Shown: positions 15,863 to 24,634 of the stretch, piece by piece
Position numbering within the stretch: the stretch's first letter is position 1
How the letters are laid out: each line of letters opens with the position of its first letter
DNA from: Bradyrhizobium quebecense
GTDB lineage: Bacteria > Pseudomonadota > Alphaproteobacteria > Rhizobiales > Xanthobacteraceae
Length of the DNA: 64,000 bases
Direction: 5' to 3'
NCBI RefSeq assembly: GCF_013373795.3
Contig: NZ_CP088022.1
Coordinates: 7,688,001-7,752,000 of the forward strand
The notes under the pieces: model-generated
Database searches by the model: none
Seen by the model: only the letters and a program-made list of their open reading frames with translations
Told to the model about the DNA's origin: nothing
Program-made: the position numbers and the translations under genes

Positions 15863-16017
15863 TTCTCCCTCGCCCCGCTCTTGCGGGGAGAGGGTCGGGG
15901 TGAGGGGCTCTCTCGGCAAAGAAGTTGGAAGTTGTATTCGCGGTGGCTCCCCCTCACCCGGATCGCATCTGACGATGCGATCCGACCTCTCCCCGCAAGC
16001 GGGGCGAGGTAAGAGAG
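15863..16017. repeat. Composite intergenic repeat, CTCGCCCCGC family
   Basis: CCTCGCCCCGCTCTTGCGGGG near the left and CCCCGCAAGCGGGGCGAGG near the right are inverted, with GTGAGGGGC and CCCCTCACCCGGATCGCAT between. It fills the gap between the convergent GST and LysE genes and could double as a bidirectional terminator. Confidence 0.8.
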
Positions 16018-16021
16018 CAAG

Positions 16022-16657
16022 TCACGCCCGCCGCGCCTCGAGCGCCATCTTCATCGCAAGTCCCGCGAGCACCGTGCCCATCAGCCAGCGCTGCACCAGG
16101 AGCCAGGTCGGGCGGGTGCCGAGGAACACCGCGATCGAGCCGGCGGCTAGCGCGATCAGCGCATTGACGCTGACGCTGATCACGATCTGGATCGAGCCGA
16201 GCGCGAGCGACTGGGTCAGCACGCTGCCGCCGGCGGGATCGATGAACTGCGGCAGCAGCGCCAAATAGAGCATCGCGATCTTCGGGTTGAGCAGGTTGGT
16301 GATGAAGCCCATCGCGAACAGTTTGCGCGGGCCGTCGACCTTCAGCGCCTTGACCTGGAACGGCGAGCGGCCGCCGGGCTTCAGCGCCTGCCACGCCAGC
16401 CAGAGCAGATAGGCGGCGCCGGCGAAACGCAGCGCGTCATAGGCGTAGGGAATTGCAAACAGCAGCGCGGTGATGCCGAACGCCGCACACAGCATGTAGA
16501 ACACGAAGCCGAGCGCGACGCCGCCGAGCGAGACGATGCCGGCCGCCGGCCCCTGCGTGATCGAGCGCGAGATCAGATACATCATGTTCGGCCCAGGCGT
16601 CAGCACCATGCCGAGGCAGATGAGCGCAAAGCCGAGCAACGCGGATGTGTGGGGCAT
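16022..16657 (-). CDS. LysE/RhtB family amino-acid exporter
   Basis: A 211-residue inner-membrane protein with about six hydrophobic helices. The family signature LTPGPNMMYLISRSITQGPAAG lies near the N-terminus (about residues 18-39), followed by G-x-AxGF, LLWLAWQALKPGG and FAMGFITNLLNPKIAMLYLALLPQF, all typical of RhtB-type exporters. I use the Met at 16657; the frame extends eight codons upstream without a ribosome site. The family exports amino acids such as threonine or lysine; which one is not predictable. No adjacent LysR-type regulator is present. Confidence 0.88.
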   Translation of the reverse strand: MPHTSALLGFALICLGMVLTPGPNMMYLISRSITQGPAAGIVSLGGVALGFVFYMLCAAFGITALLFAIPYAYDALRFAGAAYLLWLAWQALKPGGRSPFQVKALKVDGPRKLFAMGFITNLLNPKIAMLYLALLPQFIDPAGGSVLTQSLALGSIQIVISVSVNALIALAAGSIAVFLGTRPTWLLVQRWLMGTVLAGLAMKMALEARRA

Positions 16658-16759
16658 GATGGGTCTCGCAAGGGGATACACACACTGTCTAGCGTGTCAT
16701 CCGCCGCGCGGCCATGTTGGAATTGCTCTCGGAGCAATGCGGTTCGGCAAGCGAGATGC

Positions 16760-16893
16760 GAGGGCTCCCTCTCCCGCGTGCGGGGGAGGGCGGGGTGGGG
16801 GTGTCTCCGCGCAGAATCTTTGAGCGGAGAGAGCCCCCACCCGCCGCGCTCTTTGAGCGCGTCGGCCTCCCCCGCAAGCGGGAGAGGCGAAGA
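16760..16893. repeat. Composite intergenic repeat, CTCCCTCTCCC family
   Basis: CTCCCTCTCCCGCGTGCGGGGGAG at the left and CTCCCCCGCAAGCGGGAG at the right, with TGGGGGTGTCTC and GAGAGCCCCCACC in between. A related but distinct version of the composite repeat, in the 240-base gap between the start of the LysE-type gene and the 3' end of polA. It may help end the polA transcript. Confidence 0.7.
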
Positions 16894-16896
16894 AAG

Positions 16897-19800
16897 CTAA
16901 TGCGCCTCGTCCCAGTTGTTCGCGGCGCGGGCATCGACTTGCAGCGGCAGCGACAGGATCACGGCCGGGAACGGCGCGTCCTGCATCACCTTCTGCACCA
17001 CCGGCAGCGTTGCCGCGACCTCGTTGTCGGGCACCTCGAAGATCAGTTCGTCGTGCACCTGCAGCAGCATCTGCGCCGAGAGCTTCTTCTCGGCGAGTGC
17101 GTCCTCGACCCGGATCATGGCGCGGCGGATGATGTCGGCCGCGGTGCCCTGCAGGCGCGCGTTGATCGCGGCGCGTTCGTTGAAGGCGCGCACCGAGGCG
17201 TTGGACGCCTTGATGTCGGGGTAGTAGCACTTGCGGCCGAACAGCGTCGTCACATAGCCGTTGCGGCGGCAGAAGTCCTTGGTCTCGTCCATGTAGGCGC
17301 GGATGCCGGGGAAGCGCTCGAAATACTTCTTGATGTAGGCGGAGGCTTCCTCGCGCGCGATGCCGAGCTGGTTGGCGAGGCCGAACGCCGAGATGCCGTA
17401 GATGATGCCGAAATTGATCGCCTTGGCGCGGCGGCGCACCTCGCTCGGCATGTCCTTGATCGGCACGCCGAACATTTCGGAAGCCGTCATGGCGTGAATG
17501 TCGAGCCCGTCGCGGAACGCCTGGCGCAGCACCGGCACATCGGCGATCTCCGCGAGCAGCCGCAGCTCGATCTGGGAGTAATCGGCCGACACCAGCTTGT
17601 GCCCGGGCGTCGCAATAAAGGCGCGGCGAATCTTGCGGCCGTCCTCGGTCCGCACCGGGATGTTCTGCAAATTCGGCTCGTTCGACGACAACCGTCCCGT
17701 CGTGGTCGCGGCCAGCGCGTAGGTCGTGTGGACGCGATGGGTCTGCGGGTTGACGTAGGTCGGCAGCGCGTCGGTGTAGGTCGATTTCAGCTTCGAGACC
17801 TGGCGCCACTCCAGAATCTTCCTCGGGAATTCGTGGCCCTGTTCGGCGAGCTCATCGAGCACCTGCGCGGTGGTCGACCAGGCGCCGGTCTTGGTTTTGG
17901 TGCCGCCGGGCAATCCCATCTTGCCGAAGATGATGTCGCCGATCTGCTTCGGGCTGCCGACATTGACCGGCTCGCCGGCGATCTCCTGGATCTCGGCCTC
18001 GACGCGCGCCGCGGTCTGGGCGAAATCGCCCGACAGCCGCGACAGCACCTGGCGGTCGATCGAGATGCCGCGGCGCTCCATCCGCGCCAGCACCGACACC
18101 AGCGGCCGCTCCAGCGTCTCGTAGACCGTCGTCATCCGCTCGGCGACGAGGCGGGGCTTCAGCACCCGCCACAGCCGCAGGATCAGGTCGGCGCTCTCGG
18201 CCGCATATTCGGTCGCCTTGTCGATCGTGACCTGATCGAAGGTCAGCTTGCCCTTGCCGCTGCCGACGAGGCCGCCATAGCTGACGACCGCATGCCCGAA
18301 CCAGCGCTCGGCGAGCGCCTCCAGCGCATGCGAGCCGCGGCCGGCATCCAGCGCGTATGACATCAGCTGCGCGTCATCGATGTTGCGCAGCGTGACGCTG
18401 TGCTGCGCCAGGGTCACCGAAGTGAACTTGACGTTGAAGCCGACCTTCTGGATGCCGGCGGACTCCAGCAGCGGCCTCAAGGCCTTCAGTGCATCGGCGG
18501 TCTTGATCTGGCCGGGCGCGAGGCCGGCATCGAACAGCCCGGCGCCGCCACCAGCCTGCCGGTGGCTGAGCGGGACGTAGCAGGCATCGTTCGGCGCCAC
18601 CGCCAGCGCCAGTCCGGACAGTTCGGCCTGCATCGGGTCGATCGATTCCGACATCGCCTCGATCGCGATGTAGCCGGTGTCGTGCGCGCGCGCGACAAAG
18701 GCGTTGAGCTGATCGAGACTGCCGATCGCCTGGTAGGCCTTGCGATCGAAGCCGGTCTTGCGGATCGCTTCGCCGCGGGCCTCGGCCAGCGTTGCCGGCG
18801 TGCCCTTCAGGCTGGAGTTCTTGTCGTCGCGCGCGCCAGTCGGCTTGGCCCTCGCAGGTCGTGCTGCGGCTGATGTCGGAGCGTCTCCCGGCGCCGGCGT
18901 CACATCCGACGGCGGCAGCGGCGAGAACACGCTGGCGCCGCTCTTGTTGCCGGGATCGGCATCGACATCGGCGGGGTCGATCTGCGCATAGTCGGCGACG
19001 CGGCGGGTGAGGGTGGAGAACTCCATCGCCTTGAGGAAGGCGATCAGCCGGCGCGAGTCGGGCTCGTGCACCGCGAGGTCGTCGAGCGGCACCTCGAGAT
19101 CGACCTTGTCGTCGAGCAGCACGAGCTGGCGCGAGATGCGCGCCTTCTCGGCGTTCTCGAGCAGCGCCTCGCGCCGCTTCGGCTGCTTGATCTCGCCGGC
19201 GCGGAATAGCAGCTGATCGAGATCGCCATATTCGATGATCAGTTGTGCGGCGGTCTTGATGCCGATGCCGGGGACGCCGGGCACGTTGTCGGTGGAATCG
19301 CCGGCCAGCGCCTGCACCTCGACCACCTTTTCGGGCGGCACGCCGAATTTCTCGATCACCTCGTCGCGGCCGATGCGGCGATCCTTCATCGTGTCGTACA
19401 TCACGACCTTGTCGTTGACGAGCTGCATCAGATCCTTGTCCGATGACACGATCGTCGTGGTCGCGCCGCGCTCGGTGGCGAGCCGCGCATAGGTCGCGAT
19501 CAGATCGTCGGCCTCGAAGCCGGCCTGCTCGAGGCAGGGCAGCTCGAAGGCGCGCACCGCCTCGCGGATCAGGGCGAATTGCGGGACCAGATCGTCGGGC
19601 GCCGGCGGCCGGTGCGCCTTGTAGTCGGGATAGAGCTTGTTGCGGAACGTGACCTCCGACTTGTCGAACACGATCGCCAGATGGGTCGGCCGGTTGTCCT
19701 CCGGCATGTCGCGCAACAGCTTCCACAGCATGTTGCAGAAGCCGAGCACGGCATTGACCTGCAGCCCGTCGGACTTGCGGTTCAGCGGCGGCAGCGCATG

Positions 19801-19950
19801 ATAGGCGCGGAAGATGTAGCCCGAACCATCGACCAGGAAGACGTGGTCGCCCTTCGCCGCGGCCTTGGTTGTCACGGGCTTGGCGGCGACGGGCATGGTT
19901 GCGGTCTTCGGGGCTGGTTTGGCGGGGTCTTTGGAGGCTGTTTTCGGCAT
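16897..19950 (-). CDS. polA: DNA polymerase I
   Basis: A 1017-residue PolA. Residues about 30-330 form the 5'-nuclease domain (VDGSGYIFRAYHAL, FEADDLIATYA, PGVPGIGIKTA) that removes primers. A Pro/Ala linker follows, then the exonuclease-like domain (about 415-620) and the polymerase domain with DYSQIELRLLAEI and QVHDELIFEV, both intact. In the exonuclease domain the usual D-x-E is E431-A432-M433 (YIAIEAMSES), the Asp matching E. coli D424 is T510 (NVKFT), and Y-A-A-E-D is Y-A-A-E-S. So all the metal-binding acids seem lost and proofreading is predicted to be absent. The polymerase should still work in primer replacement and repair. Confidence 0.95.
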   Translation of the reverse strand: MPKTASKDPAKPAPKTATMPVAAKPVTTKAAAKGDHVFLVDGSGYIFRAYHALPPLNRKSDGLQVNAVLGFCNMLWKLLRDMPEDNRPTHLAIVFDKSEVTFRNKLYPDYKAHRPPAPDDLVPQFALIREAVRAFELPCLEQAGFEADDLIATYARLATERGATTTIVSSDKDLMQLVNDKVVMYDTMKDRRIGRDEVIEKFGVPPEKVVEVQALAGDSTDNVPGVPGIGIKTAAQLIIEYGDLDQLLFRAGEIKQPKRREALLENAEKARISRQLVLLDDKVDLEVPLDDLAVHEPDSRRLIAFLKAMEFSTLTRRVADYAQIDPADVDADPGNKSGASVFSPLPPSDVTPAPGDAPTSAAARPARAKPTGARDDKNSSLKGTPATLAEARGEAIRKTGFDRKAYQAIGSLDQLNAFVARAHDTGYIAIEAMSESIDPMQAELSGLALAVAPNDACYVPLSHRQAGGGAGLFDAGLAPGQIKTADALKALRPLLESAGIQKVGFNVKFTSVTLAQHSVTLRNIDDAQLMSYALDAGRGSHALEALAERWFGHAVVSYGGLVGSGKGKLTFDQVTIDKATEYAAESADLILRLWRVLKPRLVAERMTTVYETLERPLVSVLARMERRGISIDRQVLSRLSGDFAQTAARVEAEIQEIAGEPVNVGSPKQIGDIIFGKMGLPGGTKTKTGAWSTTAQVLDELAEQGHEFPRKILEWRQVSKLKSTYTDALPTYVNPQTHRVHTTYALAATTTGRLSSNEPNLQNIPVRTEDGRKIRRAFIATPGHKLVSADYSQIELRLLAEIADVPVLRQAFRDGLDIHAMTASEMFGVPIKDMPSEVRRRAKAINFGIIYGISAFGLANQLGIAREEASAYIKKYFERFPGIRAYMDETKDFCRRNGYVTTLFGRKCYYPDIKASNASVRAFNERAAINARLQGTAADIIRRAMIRVEDALAEKKLSAQMLLQVHDELIFEVPDNEVAATLPVVQKVMQDAPFPAVILSLPLQVDARAANNWDEAH

Positions 19951-20026
19951 GGCCGAAACTTAGGGATTTTTGCGCGGATTGACAGCCTTAGTGTCATAGA
20001 ATTGGCTGGTGCCACACAACCAAATC

Positions 20027-20071
20027 GTCGTCCCGGCCCCGGTGCGCAATTGCGCACTAGGCCGGGACGAC
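20027..20071. repeat. Short palindromic repeat between polA and response regulator
   Basis: GTCGTCCCGGCCCCGGTGCG / CGCACTAGGCCGGGACGAC around an AATTG centre: a near-perfect 45-base palindrome. It is related in its ends (GTCGTCCCGG / CCGGGACGAC) to the longer element at 63381-63503. In RNA it would form a stable hairpin at the end of the regulator transcript. Confidence 0.75.
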
Positions 20072-20081
20072 ATCAGGAGAG

Positions 20082-20819
20082 CTACGCCTTGTCCCCGGTC
20101 GGCGAGAACAGATAGCCGCCGCCGCGGATGGTCCGGATCACCGACGGCTTGGTCGGGTCGAATTCGATCTTGCGGCGGATGCGCATGATGCGCAGGTCGA
20201 CCGCGCGATCGAAGGCTTCCGCGTCGCGCGCATTGGCGAGTTCCAGCAGCCGCTCGCGCGACAGCACGCGCTTCGGATTGGCCGCGAACACCTTCAGCAG
20301 GCCGAATTCGGAGGCCGTCAGCGGGTGCTCATTGCCCTCGTCGTCGCGCAGCGCCTGGGCCTCGAGATCGAGCCATTTGGTGCCGAATCGCACCAGCTGC
20401 TCCTTTTCGGCCTTGGTGCTCGCCGATTCCGGCGCAGCTGATTTCGCGGGCCCGCTCCGCCGCAGCACCGAGCGGATGCGCGCCATCAGCTCGCGCAGTT
20501 CGCAGGGCTTGGCCACGTAATCGTCGGCGCCGAGCTCGAGCCCGACGACCCGATCGATCGGGCTGGCAGTAGCTGTCAGCATGATGACGGGGACGTTGAT
20601 CTTGCTCTTGAGGTCGCGAATGATCGACAGACCATCCTCCTCGGGCATGTTGAGGTCCAGCACCACGAGATCGGGCGTGCTGCTCTCGATCTCCTTGCGC
20701 AGGCTCTTGCCGCCATCGCACAGCGTCACGCCGAAGCCGTGCATCTTGAGGTAATCGCCGACCATCTCGCGGGCCGGCGCCTCATCGTCGACGATGAAGA
20801 TATGCGGGTTCTGGTTCAT
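20082..20819 (-). CDS. OmpR-family response regulator
   Basis: A 245-residue DNA-binding response regulator. The receiver (1-120) has D11-D12, the phospho-acceptor D55 in VVLDLNMPEEDG, T/A of LTATAS and the KP of VAKPCEL. The C-terminal winged-helix domain (about 148-240) has the family pattern LTASEFGLLKVFAANPKRVLSRERLLELA and ends in IRTIRGGGYLF. It overlaps the upstream kinase by four bases, so it is the output of the 20816-25624 sensory operon. Its target genes are not shown by the sequence. Confidence 0.9.
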   Translation of the reverse strand: MNQNPHIFIVDDEAPAREMVGDYLKMHGFGVTLCDGGKSLRKEIESSTPDLVVLDLNMPEEDGLSIIRDLKSKINVPVIMLTATASPIDRVVGLELGADDYVAKPCELRELMARIRSVLRRSGPAKSAAPESASTKAEKEQLVRFGTKWLDLEAQALRDDEGNEHPLTASEFGLLKVFAANPKRVLSRERLLELANARDAEAFDRAVDLRIMRIRRKIEFDPTKPSVIRTIRGGGYLFSPTGDKA

Positions 20820-22564
20820 GATGTCTCTGTCGCCGGCAGTGTAACCGTAAAGGTCGACCCCTGTCCGGGGCCCGGGCTCTGTGCGGTCACATGGCCGCCA
20901 TGCATGTCGATGATGCGCTTGACGATGGAAAGGCCGAGGCCGGTCGAGCTTTCGCCCGCGGTCGGCTTGGCCGATAGCCGCTGGAACCGGCCGAACAGCC
21001 GGCCGAGGTCCTCGGGGCTGAGGCCGGGGCCCTGGTCGGCGATCCGGATCACCGTGTCGTCACCCTCGTGGCTGACCGCGACCGTGATCTTGCCGCCGAT
21101 CGGCGAGTACTTGATGGCGTTGCTGACCAAATTGTCGATCGCTTCGCGGATCCGGTCGCCATCGCACATCGTGACGAAGTGCTGCGGCCCCGAGACCGAG
21201 ATGCTCTGCTGCTTGTTGACGGCCGAGGGCAGGTTGGCCTCGGTGACCTCGTTGACGAGGGCCGCGACGTCGACCGCCTCGCGTCGGATGGTGATGTCGA
21301 AGGCGTCGGCCATCGCATCCGAGATCAAATGGTCGACCATCGAGGTCAGCCGCTTGGTGGCGTCCCTGATGTGCTCGACCTGGGCGGTGACGTTCTCCTT
21401 CGGCGAGCCGGCACCGATCAATTCGGTCAGCATCTCGGTGCGGCCGAGGATCACGCCGAGCGGATTCTTCAGATCGTGGGCGACGGTGCCGAGGATTTCG
21501 TTCTTGAAGCCGTTGGCGCGCTGCAGCCGCAGCCATTGTGCCGACAGCCGCCGGTTGGCCTGCATCAGCGCGCGGGTGCGCTGCGCGACGCGGTCCTCGA
21601 GCTGGGTGTTGGCCTCTTGAAGCTGCTGGTAGAGGATCACGTTGTCGAACGCGATCGACAGCCGGCTCGAGAAGATCTCGACCAGCGCGCGGTCGGTGTC
21701 GGAGAGCTGGCGCTCGGCCTGTAGCAGCACCACAACCTCGCGGCCGCTGCCGGTGCGTGAATAGAGCACGCTGCGGTGGTCGGCGAACTCGTTCTTGCGG
21801 CGCTGGAACGCTTCCTCCACCATGTGCCGCAGGTCGGGATCGAGCGCCTTCGAGGACGTCGTGCCGATGAAGCGGCTGTAGCAGCCCGAGCATGCCAGCA
21901 CAGAGAAATCGGCGGCAGCGGCGTTGCCGTCGTCGCGCAGCACCAGAATGCCGGCGCAGTCGACATTGAGCAGCGAGGCGAGTTGCGTCAGCACGCCCTC
22001 GGCCAGCCGCTGCATCGACTTGAAGTCGTACAGCGTCGAGGCCGCGTCGATGATGATCTCGAGGCCGCGCCTTGTCTGCACCATGCGCTCGAGCTGCTGG
22101 TAGCTGCGCAGCGCGGCAGTCAGCGAGGTGAACAGCTTGTCGGCGGTGAGTTCGGTCTTCGCCTTGTAGTCGTTGATGTCGTATTGCACGATCACACGCC
22201 GCTCCGGCGCCTGGCCGGGCTGGCCGGTGCGCAGGATGATGCGGACGGTCTCGTTCTTGATCTCGTTGCGGATGTATTCGACGAGCTCGAGGCCGGCGAC
22301 GTCGGTCTCCATGATGACGTCGAGCAGCACGGCTGCGATGTCGGGGTTGTCCCGCATCAGCGTGCGGCCTTCGGCCGCGGAGTAGGCCGACAGGATCTCC
22401 AGCGTCGCGCCGTTCAGGTTGTAATCGCTGAGCGCAAATCGGGTGCCTTCATGGACGGCGTGATCGTCGTCGATCACGGCGATCTTCCATTTCCGTACCG
22501 GCGAGTCCTCCGGGGGGCTCTCGGTGTCGTCGATCAGTTGGAGGACATCGTCCTGTTCGGCCAT
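20816..22564 (-). CDS. Hybrid receiver-DUF3369 histidine kinase
   Basis: A 582-residue soluble kinase without membrane segments. An N-terminal receiver has IDDDHAV and the phospho-acceptor D82 in LLDVIMETDVAG. A DUF3369 sensory region (about 155-310) follows, then a coiled coil with VAQRTRALMQANRRL. Next comes HisKA with the H-box VAHDLKNPLG and a HATPase_c domain (N-box EAIDNLVSNAIKYSP, DQGPGLS, GLGLSIVKRI). The receiver-DUF3369 pairing is known in response-regulator/kinase hybrids. It overlaps both neighbours (31 bases with the larger kinase, four with the regulator), so the three are co-expressed, perhaps as a phosphorelay with this protein in the middle. Confidence 0.88.
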   Translation of the reverse strand: MAEQDDVLQLIDDTESPPEDSPVRKWKIAVIDDDHAVHEGTRFALSDYNLNGATLEILSAYSAAEGRTLMRDNPDIAAVLLDVIMETDVAGLELVEYIRNEIKNETVRIILRTGQPGQAPERRVIVQYDINDYKAKTELTADKLFTSLTAALRSYQQLERMVQTRRGLEIIIDAASTLYDFKSMQRLAEGVLTQLASLLNVDCAGILVLRDDGNAAAADFSVLACSGCYSRFIGTTSSKALDPDLRHMVEEAFQRRKNEFADHRSVLYSRTGSGREVVVLLQAERQLSDTDRALVEIFSSRLSIAFDNVILYQQLQEANTQLEDRVAQRTRALMQANRRLSAQWLRLQRANGFKNEILGTVAHDLKNPLGVILGRTEMLTELIGAGSPKENVTAQVEHIRDATKRLTSMVDHLISDAMADAFDITIRREAVDVAALVNEVTEANLPSAVNKQQSISVSGPQHFVTMCDGDRIREAIDNLVSNAIKYSPIGGKITVAVSHEGDDTVIRIADQGPGLSPEDLGRLFGRFQRLSAKPTAGESSTGLGLSIVKRIIDMHGGHVTAQSPGPGQGSTFTVTLPATETS

Positions 22565-24627
22565 TGACTGGTTCCGTCGGCTGCTGCGTCAGTGATCGTG
22601 GGCTCGCCCATGGCAGCCCCCTTGGCGATCCTGGGCATGATAATGCGAAAAGTGGTGCCTTGTCCTACCCTTGACTCCAGCATCATGCGTCCGCCGAGCT
22701 GCTGGGTGACGAGGTTATAGACGATATGGAGGCCGAGGCCCGTACCACCTTCGTTGCGTCGGGTCGTGAAGAACGGGTCAAACGCCTGTCGCTGCACGTC
22801 CGGCGTCATGCCAGCCCCGTCGTCCGCGAAGATGATCTCGACATCATCGGTGCCGCGACCGCGCGCCGAGATCGTGATGTTGCCGGAGCGGCCGTTGGCG
22901 AAGGCATGATTGACGGCGTTGAGGAAAAGATTGGTTAAGATCTGGCCATAGGCGCCGGGATAGCCGTCGATCAGGAGCCCATCGGGCACGTCGACGGACA
23001 GCGCGATCGCGGCCTTCTTCAGCACCGGCCGCAGGCTCGCGACGATCTGGTCGGTCGATTCGCTCAAGGCAAACTGGCGGCGTTCGGCGTGCGAGCGATC
23101 GACGGCGACCTGCTTGAACGACTGGATCAGTTCGCCGGCGCGCTGCAGATTCGAGACTAGTTGCTGCGATGCGTCACGCGAGGCACGCACGAATTCGTCG
23201 AGCCTGGAGCGGCGCAGCGGCTCGGTCTTCAGGTCGTTCTCGAACATCTCGCTGCGGCGGGCAAAGCTCGAGGCGACCGTCAGGCTGATGCCGATCGGAT
23301 TGTTGACCTCATGGGCGACGCCCGCAACGAGCCCGCCGAGCGCGGCGAGGCGCTCAGCATCGATCAGGTTCTGCTGGGCGGCGTTGAGCTCGAGCAGCGC
23401 GCTCTCGGCCTTCTCCTTGGCGGTGCGCAGCTCGTCCTCGGTCTTGCGCTTGGCGATCGCGTTTTCGCGGAATACCTCGACCGCACGCGCCATGGCGCCG
23501 ACCTCGTCCTTGGCCGATGTGCCCTGCACCGGCCGGTCGAGGTCGCCCGAGGTGATGGTGCGCATCGCGGCCATGATCTGTGCCAGCGGCAGCCGGATCG
23601 ACAATGCGATCATGACGCCGGCCGACATGATGACGCCGAGGAAGATCACGGCGATCGACAGCACCCGGCGCGAGATCGACGTCAGCGTCTTGTCGAACGT
23701 CTCCTGCGCCTTCTGCTCGCGCTGGCGCATCTTCACCGAGAGCTCGTCGATCGCGCCGATCGCGTCGGCCTGGCTGGCGTCGATCGAGTTGCGCAACAGA
23801 TCGGTGCGGTTGGTGAGCTGTTCGCTGAGCTTGCCGAGACCGTCGCGCAGCTCGGCGGTCTTGACCTTGAGCCGCGCCAGCGCCATGCGCTGCAGATCGT
23901 TCTCGGCCAGATCGGTCATGACGGGAATCGTCTTCTCGATCGTATCGATGTTGCGGCGGGCTTCCTCGGCCGACGAGGACGCAAGCGAGAGGTAGTAGGC
24001 GTTGGCGGCGACCAAGAGCGAGGTGAAGGCTTCGCGCGACTTGCCGAGCGCGGGCCAGATCAGCGCGTCGCGATGGCCGGTGGCGCCCTCGATGATCGAA
24101 TAGAGCCCGGCCATGTCCTTGGTCGGGGTCAGCACCTCTTCGTCATAGGTCTTGGAGATCTTGGTCTGCACGGTGCGCAATTCACCGAAGCCGTCGAGGA
24201 AGCGGCTGGTGACGCGCTCCAGCTGCTCGACCGAGCCCGACAGCATCGGGTCGGTCGAGGCTCGGTTGGTCAGCGTGCCGAGCACGGCCTCGCGCAGCAG
24301 CAGGATTTCCGCGAACAGGTCCGGGCTCGGCTGGTTGATGTAGCGATGGATCAGGTTCTGCAGACGGCTGGTCTCGCTCTCGAGCTTGGCCAGGATCTTG
24401 TCGGATTCCCGGACCTGGCGGACATCGTCCCAGGCCGAGCCGAGCACCTTCGAGCCGTTCCAGATCAGCACCGCGAGCACGATCACGACGGCGGAATTGA
24501 GCAGCGCGATCGAAAGAATGCGCCAGCGGATCGGCACCGCACGCAGCAACTGGACGATGCGGAAGCGGCCCTGCGGTCCAAAGGCCGCCCGCGGTCGCAT
24601 CGTCCCGTCCTGTTTGGGCGCGTCCAA
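22534..24627 (-). CDS. Membrane histidine kinase with HAMP domain (TorS-like input)
   Basis: A 697-residue sensor. The first membrane helix is about residues 33-55 and the second about 325-350 (AVIFLGVIMSAGVMIALS); the roughly 270-residue helical periplasmic part resembles TorS-like sensors that read a binding protein. HAMP follows (ITSGDLDRPVQGTSAKDEVG), then a coiled coil, an H-box GVAHEVNNPIG and a HATPase_c domain (GQILTNLFLNAVNHAF, DDGAGM, GTGLGLHIVYNLV). The gene starts seven bases after the TRAP-type binding protein and overlaps the next kinase by 31 bases. A binding protein that feeds this periplasmic domain is inferred from that order. Confidence 0.87.
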   Translation of the reverse strand: MDAPKQDGTMRPRAAFGPQGRFRIVQLLRAVPIRWRILSIALLNSAVVIVLAVLIWNGSKVLGSAWDDVRQVRESDKILAKLESETSRLQNLIHRYINQPSPDLFAEILLLREAVLGTLTNRASTDPMLSGSVEQLERVTSRFLDGFGELRTVQTKISKTYDEEVLTPTKDMAGLYSIIEGATGHRDALIWPALGKSREAFTSLLVAANAYYLSLASSSAEEARRNIDTIEKTIPVMTDLAENDLQRMALARLKVKTAELRDGLGKLSEQLTNRTDLLRNSIDASQADAIGAIDELSVKMRQREQKAQETFDKTLTSISRRVLSIAVIFLGVIMSAGVMIALSIRLPLAQIMAAMRTITSGDLDRPVQGTSAKDEVGAMARAVEVFRENAIAKRKTEDELRTAKEKAESALLELNAAQQNLIDAERLAALGGLVAGVAHEVNNPIGISLTVASSFARRSEMFENDLKTEPLRRSRLDEFVRASRDASQQLVSNLQRAGELIQSFKQVAVDRSHAERRQFALSESTDQIVASLRPVLKKAAIALSVDVPDGLLIDGYPGAYGQILTNLFLNAVNHAFANGRSGNITISARGRGTDDVEIIFADDGAGMTPDVQRQAFDPFFTTRRNEGGTGLGLHIVYNLVTQQLGGRMMLESRVGQGTTFRIIMPRIAKGAAMGEPTITDAAADGTSQWPNRTMSSN

Positions 24628-24634
24628 GATCCGG

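Noticed and set aside
16897..19726. Long plus- and minus-strand open frames overlapping polA and other GC-rich genes
   Set aside because: They are frame shadows of GC-rich coding sequence: repetitive Arg/Ala composition, no domains, no ribosome sites.
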